Below, one piece after another: positions 9,752-18,925 of a stretch of DNA of 64,000 nucleotides (positions are counted from its first letter, which is position 1; the number at the start of each line of letters is the position of its first letter). Origin of the DNA: Bacteroidales bacterium (GTDB taxonomy: Bacteria; Bacteroidota; Bacteroidia; Bacteroidales; VadinHA17); assembly GCA_016715075.1 (NCBI GenBank), contig JADKBK010000006.1, positions 124,001-188,000 of the forward strand, read 5' to 3'. The position numbers and the translations under genes are program-made. The notes under the pieces are model-generated. The model searched no databases and had not been told where the DNA came from. It saw only the letters and a list, made by a program, of their open reading frames with translations.

Positions 9752-10738
9752 TCAGCGTAGTCCCTTATAGTATCCCTCCACCACTTCATCCATCACCCTG
9801 CTTGTCCGGGCCCCGCTTTCTCCGGTACTGGGAGAAACGCCTTTTCCTTCCAGTGCCCTTACTATTTTGTCAATAAGGAAGTACTGGACATGCTCGGGGC
9901 GTTCATTGATAAATTCCTGCCGGCCTGATTCATTTACTAAAACAATCGGTTCAAAGCTGAAGGTTGAGAATCTTATTGATCCTGTTGTTCCGGTTATTTC
10001 AATAATATCTCTGTTACTCTCTTTTGAAGCATTGAAGCACCAGGTTCCCACCCCGGCAATATCTCCGGGAAAAACAAACTCGGCGGTAACGAAATCTTCA
10101 GCTTTATAAAGTCCTCCCTGGTTCAGAGCTAACGATCGTATCTTCTGTACAGGTCCGAATAAATAATCAAAATAGTCAAGCTGATGGCTGGCAAGATCAA
10201 AAAAATGTCCGCCGCCTGATATATCCGGGTCAACCCGCCACGGCAACCTTCCAGATTTCTCATCATCTGAAGGAGACTTAAAAAGCTGAGTCTGAAGCAG
10301 ACGCACTTTGCCGATACTGCCTTTTTCGATAAGATCCTTTACTTTCAGAAAACCAGGAAGTGCCCGTCTGTAATATGCCACAAAAACAGGGATCCCTGAT
10401 TCCCGGGATGCCGTATTGATTTTTGTACACTCAGCATAGTTAAGCGCCATTGGCTTTTCTATATAAACCGGCTTGCCTGCCTTTAATGTGGCTATTGCAT
10501 ACTCCATATGGCTGGAAGGAGGTGTTGCAACATATACTGCGTTTACATCTTTATCATTAATGAGATCACGGGCATCAGAATAGAACTTTGGAACGTTATG
10601 TCTGGACGCATAGTCTTCAGCCAGCGAACGGTTTCTTCTCATAACCGCTATCAGTCTTGAGCCCTCAACCTTACTGAATGCAGGACCGCTTTTGACTTCC
10701 GTTACATTGCCGCAACCTATAATCCCCCAATTTATCAT
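9752..10738 (-). CDS. Gfo/Idh/MocA-family oxidoreductase
   Basis: 328 residues, no export signal, so cytoplasmic. The Rossmann motif GIIGCGNV (5-12) binds NAD(P). The family signature E-K-P is at 94-96 (YIEKPMAL), and a catalytic-region histidine lies in GGGHFFDLASHQLDYFDYL. These enzymes oxidise or reduce sugars, inositols or uronates. Its position just downstream (on the minus strand) of the LarA-like gene in a uronate block suggests a sugar-acid substrate, but the exact substrate cannot be read from the sequence. Confidence 0.85.
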   Translation of the reverse strand: MINWGIIGCGNVTEVKSGPAFSKVEGSRLIAVMRRNRSLAEDYASRHNVPKFYSDARDLINDKDVNAVYVATPPSSHMEYAIATLKAGKPVYIEKPMALNYAECTKINTASRESGIPVFVAYYRRALPGFLKVKDLIEKGSIGKVRLLQTQLFKSPSDDEKSGRLPWRVDPDISGGGHFFDLASHQLDYFDYLFGPVQKIRSLALNQGGLYKAEDFVTAEFVFPGDIAGVGTWCFNASKESNRDIIEITGTTGSIRFSTFSFEPIVLVNESGRQEFINERPEHVQYFLIDKIVRALEGKGVSPSTGESGARTSRVMDEVVEGYYKGLR

Positions 10739-10756
10739 ATGATTCTCCTGTTAATT

Positions 10757-12031
10757 TCAGTTCGTTAATCTTTCCCTGGAAGTCCATAATCCAAGGGCAG
10801 GATTGGAAATATAAAATATCTCCTCTCCGTCACTCATTATGTTTATTCCATCTTTAAGCTTTTCGGGATTATATTTTCCGATCATGGAACCCAGGTCGTG
10901 ATATTTGAAATTGACGGATTCTATTTCGTCGCGGCTCAGATTTCCCGGGCAGTATGTTACAGAGAACCTTCCTTCGGAACTACCGTGAATAAGATGCGCA
11001 GCTGCACTAAGGTTATTCCTGAGTTCCTCATTTTCCTTAAGTGATTTAAGTGTGGCAGGAGTACCACGGTAGCCATATTTCCTTATTAACCGGTCAATCT
11101 CCCTGTCTTCCCCAAACTCTTTTAATCCAGGTGCAAGTACAATTAATTCACCATTGTCAGCCATAGCCATTCTTGTCCTGTAGATGCTCTTGTTTCCAAG
11201 CCATGTGCTTTTAAATTCGGCAGGATCAAGATAGACAACCACTTTCTTCAATGGTTTATCGAGAATTCAGAAGTTAACCTTAAGTGATAATTCAGCAGCA
11301 AGCCTGAATACCTCTTCGTCATCACCTATAAAAAGACCCCTGATCACCAGCTTCCCTGTATCATCCCGTCCAATAACCGTATGAACATAAACAACAGGCA
11401 GATGCTTCATAAACTCAGCTGCAGCATGATTAAGGAGATTCCTTACCGGGTTGCTGTATTTGCCCATGATCTTCTCCATCCCGCAAACAGCACCTACGAA
11501 ATGGCTCTTATTTATTCCTTCCGGTCCTCCGGTACCGATAAGAAGATTCTTATTGAAATTAGCCATTCCGATCACTTCATGAGGTACAACCTGACCCACT
11601 GAAAGTATCAGATCATGGCCGCCATTATATACCAGCTTATTGAGCTGAGCAGGCCACGAATAATCAAGTGCCCCGTTTGTAATTGCCGAAACGTACTCTC
11701 CTGGTACAGTACCGATTGTGACAACGTCATTTCTCCAGTCATGGATCCGGAAAAGATCTTTCGGTACCCCCCGGAACATCTGATCAAGCTGAGTGTCAGT
11801 CATTGGGGCATGTGTCCCCAATGCAGGCAGGATATCTTTAAGATTGCTCTTATAGTAGTTGTAAATCAGGGTTGTCAGATCGCCTGCTCTTGAGTGGTAA
11901 CGGGTAAAGTCCGGAGGAACAACAAGCACTCTTTCTCTTTTTCCAAGCTTATCCAGGGCAGACCTGAGGCCATATTCCAGATCACTTTGCCCGATTACAG
12001 TATTTTCGGAACCAGACTTGTAGTAGATCAT
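10757..12031 (-). CDS. LarA-like (lactate racemase domain, DUF2088) protein with in-frame TGA
   Basis: The first 254 codons (11267-12031) form a LarA/DUF2088 N-domain, with PPDFTRYHSRAG (39-50), an LGTHAPMTD segment and SVGQVVPHEVIGM. A single TGA at 11267-11269 stops it. Reading continues in the same frame into the C-domain (VVVYLDPAEFKSTWLGNKSIYRTRM, HGSSEGRFSVTYCPG, ISNPALGLW) ending at 10757. The whole is 424 residues, about the usual family length. No frame change is needed, so this is a nonsense codon or paired compensating indels, not a simple frameshift. LarA relatives racemise or epimerise 2-hydroxyacids with a Ni-pincer cofactor; the C-domain here lies in a sugar-acid locus. Confidence 0.75.
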
Positions 12032-12086
12032 TATTTAACTTTTATATTGTACATTTATATAAAACAGTTCTGTTTTTTTATTTACA

Positions 12087-12176
12087 GGTTCTGGGTTCTG
12101 GGTTCTGGGTTCTGGGTTCTGAGTTCCAGCACCCAGCACCCAGCACCCAGCACCCAGCACCCAGCATCCAGCACCC
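12087..12176. repeat. Heptamer repeat with inverted arms (TTCTGGG / CAGCACC)
   Basis: Five TTCTGGG-type units followed by about seven CCCAGCA units, giving complementary CTGGG/CCCAG arms with a 7-bp period. It fills most of the spacer between the LarA-like gene and the SDR gene. Low-complexity reading frames across it are not genes. Confidence 0.8.
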
Positions 12177-12180
12177 CTTT

Positions 12181-13023
12181 TCACACTCCACTGTATGCAC
12201 TGAATCCACCGTCGACCGGAATCACGACTCCCGTAACGAATTTGGAGAGGTCGGAGATAAGGTATAACAGAGTCCCGCAAAGCTCTTCAGGTGCACAATA
12301 TCTTTCCATCGGGGTTCCCTTGAGTACCTTAAGTCCTCTGGGTGTTGGACCGCCAGTTTTTTCATCAATCAGCAGGAAACGGTTCTGGTTGGTGAGCAGA
12401 AATCCCGGTGCAATGGCATTTACACGTACTCCCGTTTTCGAGAAATGGACAGCAAGCCATTGGGTGAAATTATTAACCGCTGCCTTGGCAGCTGAATATG
12501 CGGCAATTTTTGTGAGCGGCCGGTATGAATTCATGGATGAAATATTTATTATTACCCCTGACTTCTTTCTGACCATATCCGTGGCAAACACCATGGTAGG
12601 TATTAATGTTCCCTTGAAATTGATATCAAAAACCTTCTCGAAGCCTTCTATCTGAAGTCCGAAAAATGTGTCTTCAATATTCTCGTTGTCAGTCCCTTCC
12701 ATTTTTTCTACTTTGGTAGTACCGGCAGGCGAATTACCTCCGGCACCGTTAATGAGGATATCGATCGGACCTAATTTGTCATTGATTTCAGTTTTTGCTG
12801 CCAGGAGAGATGCTTTATCAAGGACATTTGCCGACAAACCTATTGAATGTATTCCGAATTCCTTTTTAATTTCTCCGGCTACTTTATCGGCTGCCTCCCT
12901 GTTCAGGTCAAGAATGGCGCATTTGACTCCCTGATCAGCGAGCGCTTTCGCCATGACGGAACAAATTACACCACCGCCACCGGTTATAACCGCAACTTTG
13001 TCCCTTAAGTTAAACTCATTCAT
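12181..13023 (-). CDS. SDR oxidoreductase, probable fructuronate reductase / mannonate dehydrogenase
   Basis: 280 residues from the ATG at 13021-13023. The NAD(P)-binding TGGGGVICS is near residues 14-22, NGAGGN follows strand 4, and SxxNSY...YSAAK supplies the catalytic Ser-Tyr-Lys. The tail ends VIPVDGGFSAYSGV. SDRs of this type next to uxaC in Bacteroidota and Thermotoga reduce fructuronate to mannonate. As sequenced it is in frame with uxaC because no stop intervenes; I treat it as a separate gene because restoring one A in the AAAAAAA run at 13033-13039 puts a TGA one base before this ATG. Substrate is inferred from context. Confidence 0.75.
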   Translation of the reverse strand: MNEFNLRDKVAVITGGGGVICSVMAKALADQGVKCAILDLNREAADKVAGEIKKEFGIHSIGLSANVLDKASLLAAKTEINDKLGPIDILINGAGGNSPAGTTKVEKMEGTDNENIEDTFFGLQIEGFEKVFDINFKGTLIPTMVFATDMVRKKSGVIINISSMNSYRPLTKIAAYSAAKAAVNNFTQWLAVHFSKTGVRVNAIAPGFLLTNQNRFLLIDEKTGGPTPRGLKVLKGTPMERYCAPEELCGTLLYLISDLSKFVTGVVIPVDGGFSAYSGV

Positions 13024-13024
13024 T

Positions 13025-14436
13025 TCAGTTTGTTTTTTTATAAAGTTAAAATAGTTCTTTGCATTTGTATAGGATATGCCTTCTATCAAAGGCTTCAGTA
13101 ACTCCTCTTCATCCGGAATAAGTCCTTTCTCAACCTGGTCTCCAATAAAATTGCAGACCAAACGTCTGAAATATTCATGGCGTGGATAGGAGAGAAAACT
13201 TCTTGAATCAGTCACCATTCCGACGAACCTTCTCAGCAGGCCCAGTGATGTCAGATCTCTGAGGTGTTTTTCCATGCCATGCATCTGATCAAGAAACCAC
13301 CATGCAGCACCATACTGAACCTTCATGGGATAGCTTCCGTCATTGAAATTGCCCGCCATTGTGATCATCATCTCGTTATCTGAAGGATTGAGATTATAGA
13401 GGATAGTCCTTGAAAGCTGATCGGTATTGTCGAGCGCATCCAGAAATTTGGACATCTTAAAGGCATCCTGTGATACTCCTATAGAATCCCAGCCGGTATC
13501 AGCACCCATCTGCCTGAATTTTCTTGAATTGTTATTTCTAAGAGCTCCGACATGAAATTGTTGCGTCCAGCCCTTTTCATGATTCATTTTGCAGAGCTCG
13601 ATCATAATGGCTGACCGGTACTTCTCAGTCTCTTCTGATGATAAGGTATTTCCCCTGAGAAGCTTCTTGAAAATAGCATTCACCTCCGAAGGCGTGCATT
13701 CAGAATAATAGAAGCGGTCCATACCATGATCAGATAGCCGGCATCCTGCTTCATGAAAGAATGAATGTCTTCTGTGAAGTGCTTCAATAAGGTTGTAAAA
13801 TGTCCTTATGCCTGAACCACTAGAGTGTGCAAGATGCTGAACATATTTTTTGAATTTTTCCGGATCATCAGTTTTGAGGACATTATCCGGCCTGAAGGTG
13901 GGCAGTACTGTCGTCTCGAAAGTTTTTTTAAGCTTAATGTGATGTTCAAGTGAATCTGCCGGATCATCAGTGGTGCAGATGATCTCTGCATTCATTTTTC
14001 TTATCATTGATCTGGTAGTGAACTCCTTTGTCCTGAGCATGGCTGATGCTTTTTCATATATCCCTTCAGCAGAAGAGGGTGAGAGGAGTTCATAAATATC
14101 GAAATACCTTGCCAGCTCAAGATGTGTCCAGTGATATAGCGGATTTCCCACAGTTGCCGGGACTGTCTCAGCCCATTTCCGGAACTTCTCAATGTCAGAA
14201 GCATTTCCAGTGCAGTATCTTTCGGTTACTCCATTGCCCCGCATTGCCCTCCATTTATAGTGATCACCTTCAAGCCACGCCTGCGAAAGATTGCTGAAAT
14301 GACGATCATCAGCGATCATGGCAGGGGAGAGATGACAGTGAAAATCTATTATAGGTTGATTTTCAGCATATTTATGATAAAGCTTTCCGGCAGTTTTATT
14401 CCCAAGCAGAAAATTCTCATTAATAAATGACTTCAT
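13025..14436 (-). CDS. uxaC: Glucuronate/galacturonate isomerase
   Basis: Converts D-galacturonate to tagaturonate and D-glucuronate to fructuronate. The metal motif IIDFHCHLSP (29-38) and the conserved FHVGALRNNNSR and DSRSFLSYPRHEYFRR segments are typical of UxaC. The start is the ATG at 14434-14436 (MKSFINENFLLGN), preceded by GGAAG; a longer reading from 14526 adds 30 non-conserved residues. As sequenced the frame runs on into the SDR (751 residues from this start), but adding one A to the seven-A run at 13033-13039 gives a TGA at 13025-13027 and a 470-residue protein, the size of E. coli UxaC. An artefactual fusion is therefore likelier than a true one. Confidence 0.9.
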
Positions 14437-14673
14437 ATCTTCCAGAGGATTGTAAAAATATTTAAATTTGAAGATTATTGTTTCGTTAACGATCACGAAA
14501 TTATGAAATTCAATCCAATTATTCAAGAAATATGTGAAATGTCATTAATAATAGCGTTTCAGTTTTTCAGAGTTAGAATGATTATAGCATAGAATTATTA
14601 TAAAATTTAACTATAGGTTTATTCCTGAACCATTATTCAGTTTTCATTTGACATCAATTTTAAAACGAAATCC

Positions 14674-15822
14674 ATGAAAAATCCAAAACCCATTCTTCTG
14701 TTTTTACTCATTCTGACATTTTTTTCATCATGTTCCAATAATAAGCCAGTAGCTTCTTTCAGGGACGATCTCACAGTCAGTGACGTTAAAAATGTTCTGA
14801 AAGCAATTGCAGACTGGCAGATCAAAACACCCCTTACCCATCATACGGCTGACTGGACAAATGCAGCTCTGTATGCAGGAATGGTGCAGTGGGCCGGAAT
14901 AGCAGGTGATGATACTTATTATGAATGGCTGAAAGGTAAAGCTGAGCTGAATGCATGGTCAGATAAAAAACCTGATACTCCGCTTGGCAGATATCATGCA
15001 GATGATTATTGTGTTGGCCAGACCTACATAGAACTTTACAGAAAGTATAAGGATATTAAAATGATTGAACCGGTGAGAGCACATCTGGATAGTATTCTCC
15101 AGGATCCGGCAACCGGCTCACTTGAGTTTACATATACAGACACCTATTGGCCAACTGAGCGCTGGGCCTGGTGTGATGCTCTTTTCATGGGACCGACAGT
15201 TTGGACTAAAATGGCTAATGTGACAGGAGAGAAGAAATACCTCGACTTTATGTTCCAGGAATTCCAGTTAACGACTGATTATCTTTATGATAAGGAGGAA
15301 TATCTATATTACAGGGATTCCAGATATTTCACTATGAAGGAAGCTAATGGAAAAAAAGTCTTCTGGGGACGCGGCAACGGATGGGTATTTGCCGGCCTTC
15401 CTGTGATATTAACTGAGCTACCGGCAGGATATGAAAATAAAGAATATTTTGTGAAAATTTATAAAGATATGGCTGCAAAGATTCTCTCACTTCAGTCAGC
15501 TGATGGTTTCTGGCATGCAAGTTTGCTGGATCCTGCCAGTTATCCCAATCCGGAGATGAGCGCCACTGCATTTTTTGTCTATGGCTTTGCCTGGGGCATT
15601 AATAATGGTTACCTTGATAAGGAAACTTATCTGCCTGCTATAATTAAAGGATGGAAATCAATGGTTACTAATGTGGGACCGGATGGAAAAGTGGGCTTCA
15701 TACAGCCAATTGGAGCAGATCCCAAAGCCGTCACAAAAGATATGACTGAAGTTTATGGTGTCGGAGGATTTCTCATGGCCGGGACAGAAATCACAAAGCT
15801 TATAAATAACGGGATATTGTAA
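14674..15822 (+). CDS. GH105 unsaturated rhamnogalacturonyl/glucuronyl hydrolase lipoprotein
   Basis: 382 residues. The signal peptide ends FFSSC (lipid Cys20), so it is an envelope lipoprotein. The alpha/alpha-barrel carries GH105 motifs: YHADDYCVGQ (107-116), WCDALFMGP (166-174, with the catalytic-type Asp168) and WGRGNGW (231-237). It removes the 4,5-unsaturated uronic acid from the non-reducing end of lyase products, feeding KduI. It is divergent from uxaC and heads the plus-strand set GH105-kduI-kduD. The 237-bp spacer to uxaC should hold promoters for both directions, although no convincing -7 motif was seen. Confidence 0.9.
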   Translation: MKNPKPILLFLLILTFFSSCSNNKPVASFRDDLTVSDVKNVLKAIADWQIKTPLTHHTADWTNAALYAGMVQWAGIAGDDTYYEWLKGKAELNAWSDKKPDTPLGRYHADDYCVGQTYIELYRKYKDIKMIEPVRAHLDSILQDPATGSLEFTYTDTYWPTERWAWCDALFMGPTVWTKMANVTGEKKYLDFMFQEFQLTTDYLYDKEEYLYYRDSRYFTMKEANGKKVFWGRGNGWVFAGLPVILTELPAGYENKEYFVKIYKDMAAKILSLQSADGFWHASLLDPASYPNPEMSATAFFVYGFAWGINNGYLDKETYLPAIIKGWKSMVTNVGPDGKVGFIQPIGADPKAVTKDMTEVYGVGGFLMAGTEITKLINNGIL

Positions 15823-15873
15823 GAGGGAGGCCTCAGACTCCACACGAAAGTTTAAATCAAATTCCGAATTATT

Positions 15874-16710
15874 ATGAAAACAGAACTAAGATATGCATCA
15901 CATCCGGATGATGTTAAAAGCTATGATACAGGAAAGCTCAGGGATCAGTTTCTTATTGAAAATGTCTTTATACCTGATGATATTTCACTTGTTTACTCAC
16001 TTTATGACCGCTACATGGTAGGAGGGGCAATGCCTGTGACCAGGGAGCTGGCGCTTGAAACTTCAGAGCTGCTTAAATCAGAACAGTTTCTTGACCGCAG
16101 GGAGATGGGAATTATCAATATTGGAGGCGATGCCGAGGTTAAGGCAGGTGATCTGCTATATAAAATCGGGTTCAAAGAGGCACTTTATCTTGGAATGGGG
16201 ACAAGGAACGTTGTTTTCAGATCTGCCGATCCTGCTAATCCGGCCCGTCTGTATATTAACTCAGCGCCAGCACATCATGCTTACCCTTCACGAAAGATCA
16301 CCAGGGCTGACGCTGAGATAGTAGTGCTTGGAAATCCTGAATCCTCAAATCATCGTACTCTTAATAAATTATTGGTAAACAGTATTGTACCCACCTGTCA
16401 GCTTCAGATGGGGATGACAGAACTAAGGACGGGCAGTGTTTGGAATACAATGCCGGTTCATACACATAACAGACGGATGGAGGCGTACTTCTATTTTGAA
16501 GTCCCGGAGCACCAGGCTATATGTCATTTCATGGGAAATCCAGATGAGACAAGGCATATCTGGATGAAGAATGAACAAGCAGTCCTCTCGCCTTCATGGA
16601 GTATACACAGCGCCGCGGGAACGTCGAATTATACCTTTATCTGGGGAATGGCAGGAGAGAACCTCGACTACGGGGACATGGATGTGCGGTACCCGGATAC
16701 ACTGAAATAG
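15874..16710 (+). CDS. kduI: 5-keto-4-deoxyuronate isomerase
   Basis: 278 residues, the same length as E. coli KduI. Zinc ligands fall at the same numbers as in E. coli: His196, His198, Glu203 (within HTHNRRMEAYFYFE) and His245. It converts 5-keto-4-deoxyuronate to 3-deoxy-D-glycero-2,5-hexodiulosonate, the substrate of the KduD encoded next. It is cytoplasmic and follows GH105 by 51 bp, probably in the same transcript. Confidence 0.95.
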   Translation: MKTELRYASHPDDVKSYDTGKLRDQFLIENVFIPDDISLVYSLYDRYMVGGAMPVTRELALETSELLKSEQFLDRREMGIINIGGDAEVKAGDLLYKIGFKEALYLGMGTRNVVFRSADPANPARLYINSAPAHHAYPSRKITRADAEIVVLGNPESSNHRTLNKLLVNSIVPTCQLQMGMTELRTGSVWNTMPVHTHNRRMEAYFYFEVPEHQAICHFMGNPDETRHIWMKNEQAVLSPSWSIHSAAGTSNYTFIWGMAGENLDYGDMDVRYPDTLK

Positions 16711-16729
16711 GCCAGTCTATGTGACTTGC

Positions 16730-16816
16730 ACCCCCCCCCGGCCCCCCCCGGAGGGAGGGGGTAAATCAGTGTTATTACCAGATTTTTACCCCCCACTCAG
16801 GGGGGGCCGGGGGGGT
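16730..16816. repeat. Poly-C/poly-G inverted repeat between kduI and kduD
   Basis: C9 and C8 tracts and GGAGGGAGGGGG are followed ~30 bp later by CCCCCC and GGGGGGGCCGGGGGGG. The arms are mutually complementary and could form a very stable hairpin or G-quadruplex that may attenuate kduI-kduD read-through. Run lengths may be unreliable. Confidence 0.65.
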
Positions 16817-16863
16817 AAGAAATAGCAACAAAACATTTGAATTACACATAAACATTTCTATAT

Positions 16864-17658
16864 ATGACTGATTTATTTGATCTTACAGGTAAGGTAGCTC
16901 TGGTTACCGGAGGTACTCATGGCATAGGTCTTGCTACGGGTATCCTGCTTGCAAAGGCCGGAGCAAAAGTGTGTGTTAACGACCTGAATGAGGTGAAACT
17001 CCAGGCATGCAGGGAGAACTACAAAAAGGCAGGACTTGATGTCTTTGTTCTCAGATTTGATGTCACTGACGAGGCTGATGTTGACAGGGGAATTGGCATA
17101 ATTGAGAAGAGCGTCGGATCAGTCGATATACTGGTGAATAATGCCGGAATAATAAAGAGGATCCCCATACTTGAGATGGCAATATCTGACTATAAGCAGG
17201 TTATTGAGGTAGACCTGGTCGCACCCCTGATAGTCTCGAGGAGAGTAGTCCCGAAAATGATTGAAAAAAGGAGCGGGAAAATCATAAATATGTGTTCAAT
17301 GATGAGCGTATACGGTCGAAATACGGTCTCCGCTTATGCTTCTGCCAAAGGCGGTTTAAAATTACTTACTCAGAGTATGACATGCGAGTGGGCAAAATAT
17401 AATATTCAGATAAACGGCATAGGACCAGGCTATATTGCAACCGCGCAGACCGCACCGATACGGGAGAACGGTCATCCTTTCAATGATCTGGTTATGACCC
17501 GAACGCCTGCAGGGCGGTGGGGCGAACCGGAAGATGTGGCAAATGCAGCCCTGTTTCTTGCATCAAAAGCCAGTAATTTCGTAAATGGTCATATCCTTTT
17601 TGTGGACGGAGGGATCCTTGCTAACTTCGGATATGTTAAGGGGGAGAATGATCTCTGA
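16864..17658 (+). CDS. kduD: 2-dehydro-3-deoxy-D-gluconate 5-dehydrogenase
   Basis: 264-residue classical SDR. TGGTHGIG (15-22) binds NAD, NNAGI follows at 92-96, and the active site is Ser145, Tyr158 and Lys162 (YASAK). The C-terminal GRWGEPEDVANAALFLASKASNFVNGHILFVDGG is characteristic of KduD. It reduces the KduI product to KDG, linking to KdgK. It follows kduI across the poly-C/G repeat. Confidence 0.92.
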   Translation: MTDLFDLTGKVALVTGGTHGIGLATGILLAKAGAKVCVNDLNEVKLQACRENYKKAGLDVFVLRFDVTDEADVDRGIGIIEKSVGSVDILVNNAGIIKRIPILEMAISDYKQVIEVDLVAPLIVSRRVVPKMIEKRSGKIINMCSMMSVYGRNTVSAYASAKGGLKLLTQSMTCEWAKYNIQINGIGPGYIATAQTAPIRENGHPFNDLVMTRTPAGRWGEPEDVANAALFLASKASNFVNGHILFVDGGILANFGYVKGENDL

Positions 17659-17708
17659 TCTCCAATCTCTAATCTGAGGTCAGAGTATTAAGAAATTTAT
17701 TGCTAATG

Positions 17709-17740
17709 TTAAAAGTCAGCCCGAAGCCAATGACTTTTAA
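17709..17740. terminator. Bidirectional terminator between kduD and the membrane-protein gene
   Basis: Perfect 10-bp arms TTAAAAGTCA and TGACTTTTAA around a 12-base loop, A-rich on the left and T-rich on the right. It lies between two convergent genes and overlaps the last codon of the minus-strand gene. Confidence 0.6.
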
Positions 17741-18663
17741 CCTTTATTGTCCGGATTATCAGGATGATCATCTGAATAGGGCTTTGCATAAAGATCCTCA
17801 ACTCTCACCCTGTCTTTCTCAGGTTCAATGATAGTGACCACCTCACTCATCTCCTCCCTGGCTCTCGCATTGAAATAAAGAATGCAGGAAAAGAGCGGTA
17901 TTAGAGGAAGTGTAAGGGCCCCGACAAGAGCAGACAGTATAATAAAAAGAGGATTCTGCGTCATATTGACAAGATCAGTGGTCTCTCCGGGGTTCGCAAT
18001 TGTCTTGATGAAGCTGCCCGTAAACGGCAGAAGGATAATACCCGAAAAGATTAATGTTAAAACAACTAAAATTATAAGAAATACAGCAACCCAACCAATG
18101 TTTGACCAGAAGTTCCTGTGCGAAAGTTTGATTGTCCTTGTAATAGTATCTGCTATATTGGCTTCCTCAGCCATCATAACAGGAAGAATAAAAAGGTAAA
18201 GGGTCATCACATACAGAATTGAAAAAAAGACACCAACCACGAGAAGCAATATACCCAGAATAATAGCCACTGAGGCAGCAATCGCCAGCAGAATCATTAC
18301 AATAAGATAGGGTACAAAATATTTCATCGATTTCAGTACTGCAACTAAAATATTATTCTCGCTGCTGAGTGGGTTATATAGAATATAATACTGCAAAACG
18401 ACACTAAACAGAAGATTTATCAGGGAAATGATCAATACAGGAACCATCATCTCTTTCATTTTTCCCAGCATTAACATCGGATCTGTTATTGTGGAAAGTT
18501 CCTGAATATTGACGTATGTGGAGATATACTGAAGCGCCAGCGACATTACGAAGGAGATCAGAAAAAGAGGAATAAACCTTTTCTTGTAAAAGTCCCACAA
18601 TGAACTCATTGCGGTATCTATATTGTGTTGCATATAAAGAGGGTGATTCCTGAACTGGTCCAT
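17737..18663 (-). CDS. Multi-pass membrane protein of unknown function
   Basis: 308 residues with about six predicted transmembrane helices (starting ~30, 75, 115, 145, 195 and 240) and a charged cytoplasmic tail of ~45 residues (EPEKDRVRVEDLYAKPY). The overall look resembles glycerophosphodiester-phosphodiesterase membrane-domain or YciC/DUF975-like proteins, but no diagnostic motif is visible. The tail after the last helix (FNAREE pattern) is common in Bacteroidota homologues. It is a single-gene unit with its own likely promoter upstream. Confidence 0.65.
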   Translation of the reverse strand: MDQFRNHPLYMQHNIDTAMSSLWDFYKKRFIPLFLISFVMSLALQYISTYVNIQELSTITDPMLMLGKMKEMMVPVLIISLINLLFSVVLQYYILYNPLSSENNILVAVLKSMKYFVPYLIVMILLAIAASVAIILGILLLVVGVFFSILYVMTLYLFILPVMMAEEANIADTITRTIKLSHRNFWSNIGWVAVFLIILVVLTLIFSGIILLPFTGSFIKTIANPGETTDLVNMTQNPLFIILSALVGALTLPLIPLFSCILYFNARAREEMSEVVTIIEPEKDRVRVEDLYAKPYSDDHPDNPDNKG

Positions 18664-18679
18664 GGCACTTATTTTTTTC

Positions 18680-18687
18680 CAAATCTA
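18680..18687 (-). promoter_or_regulatory. Bacteroidota -7 promoter motif for the membrane-protein gene
   Basis: Reads TAGATTTG on the minus strand, an exact TAnnTTTG match 17-24 bp upstream of the ATG. No good -33 TTG was found at the expected distance. Confidence 0.45.
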
Positions 18688-18925
18688 CTAATTATCTTTA
18701 AATTTATTTATTTAATTGCCAGTATCCCTTCTTTTAATGAATTTTAAAAGCTCACCCTGGACGCCGGTCAGAGTATATATAAATCTGTCTCGCTGATAAT
18801 ATTCAGCCAACTTAATATTATAAATTAAACTTTTTTCAAATTTTCTTGTTAATTAGTTGATTCATATGTTTTGGCGCATCTATAATAATAATTTTACAAA
18901 TAATTAATACTAAAAAAATCACAAA

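Noticed and set aside
12035..12280. Minus-strand frame of heptamer-coded Gly-Cys-Trp-Val-Leu repeats
   Set aside because: It is a translation of the CAGCACC array and overlaps the end of the SDR gene.
14437..14526. 30-residue N-terminal extension of UxaC
   Set aside because: AT-rich, unlike the family, and the ATG at 14436 has a GGAAG ribosome-binding site.
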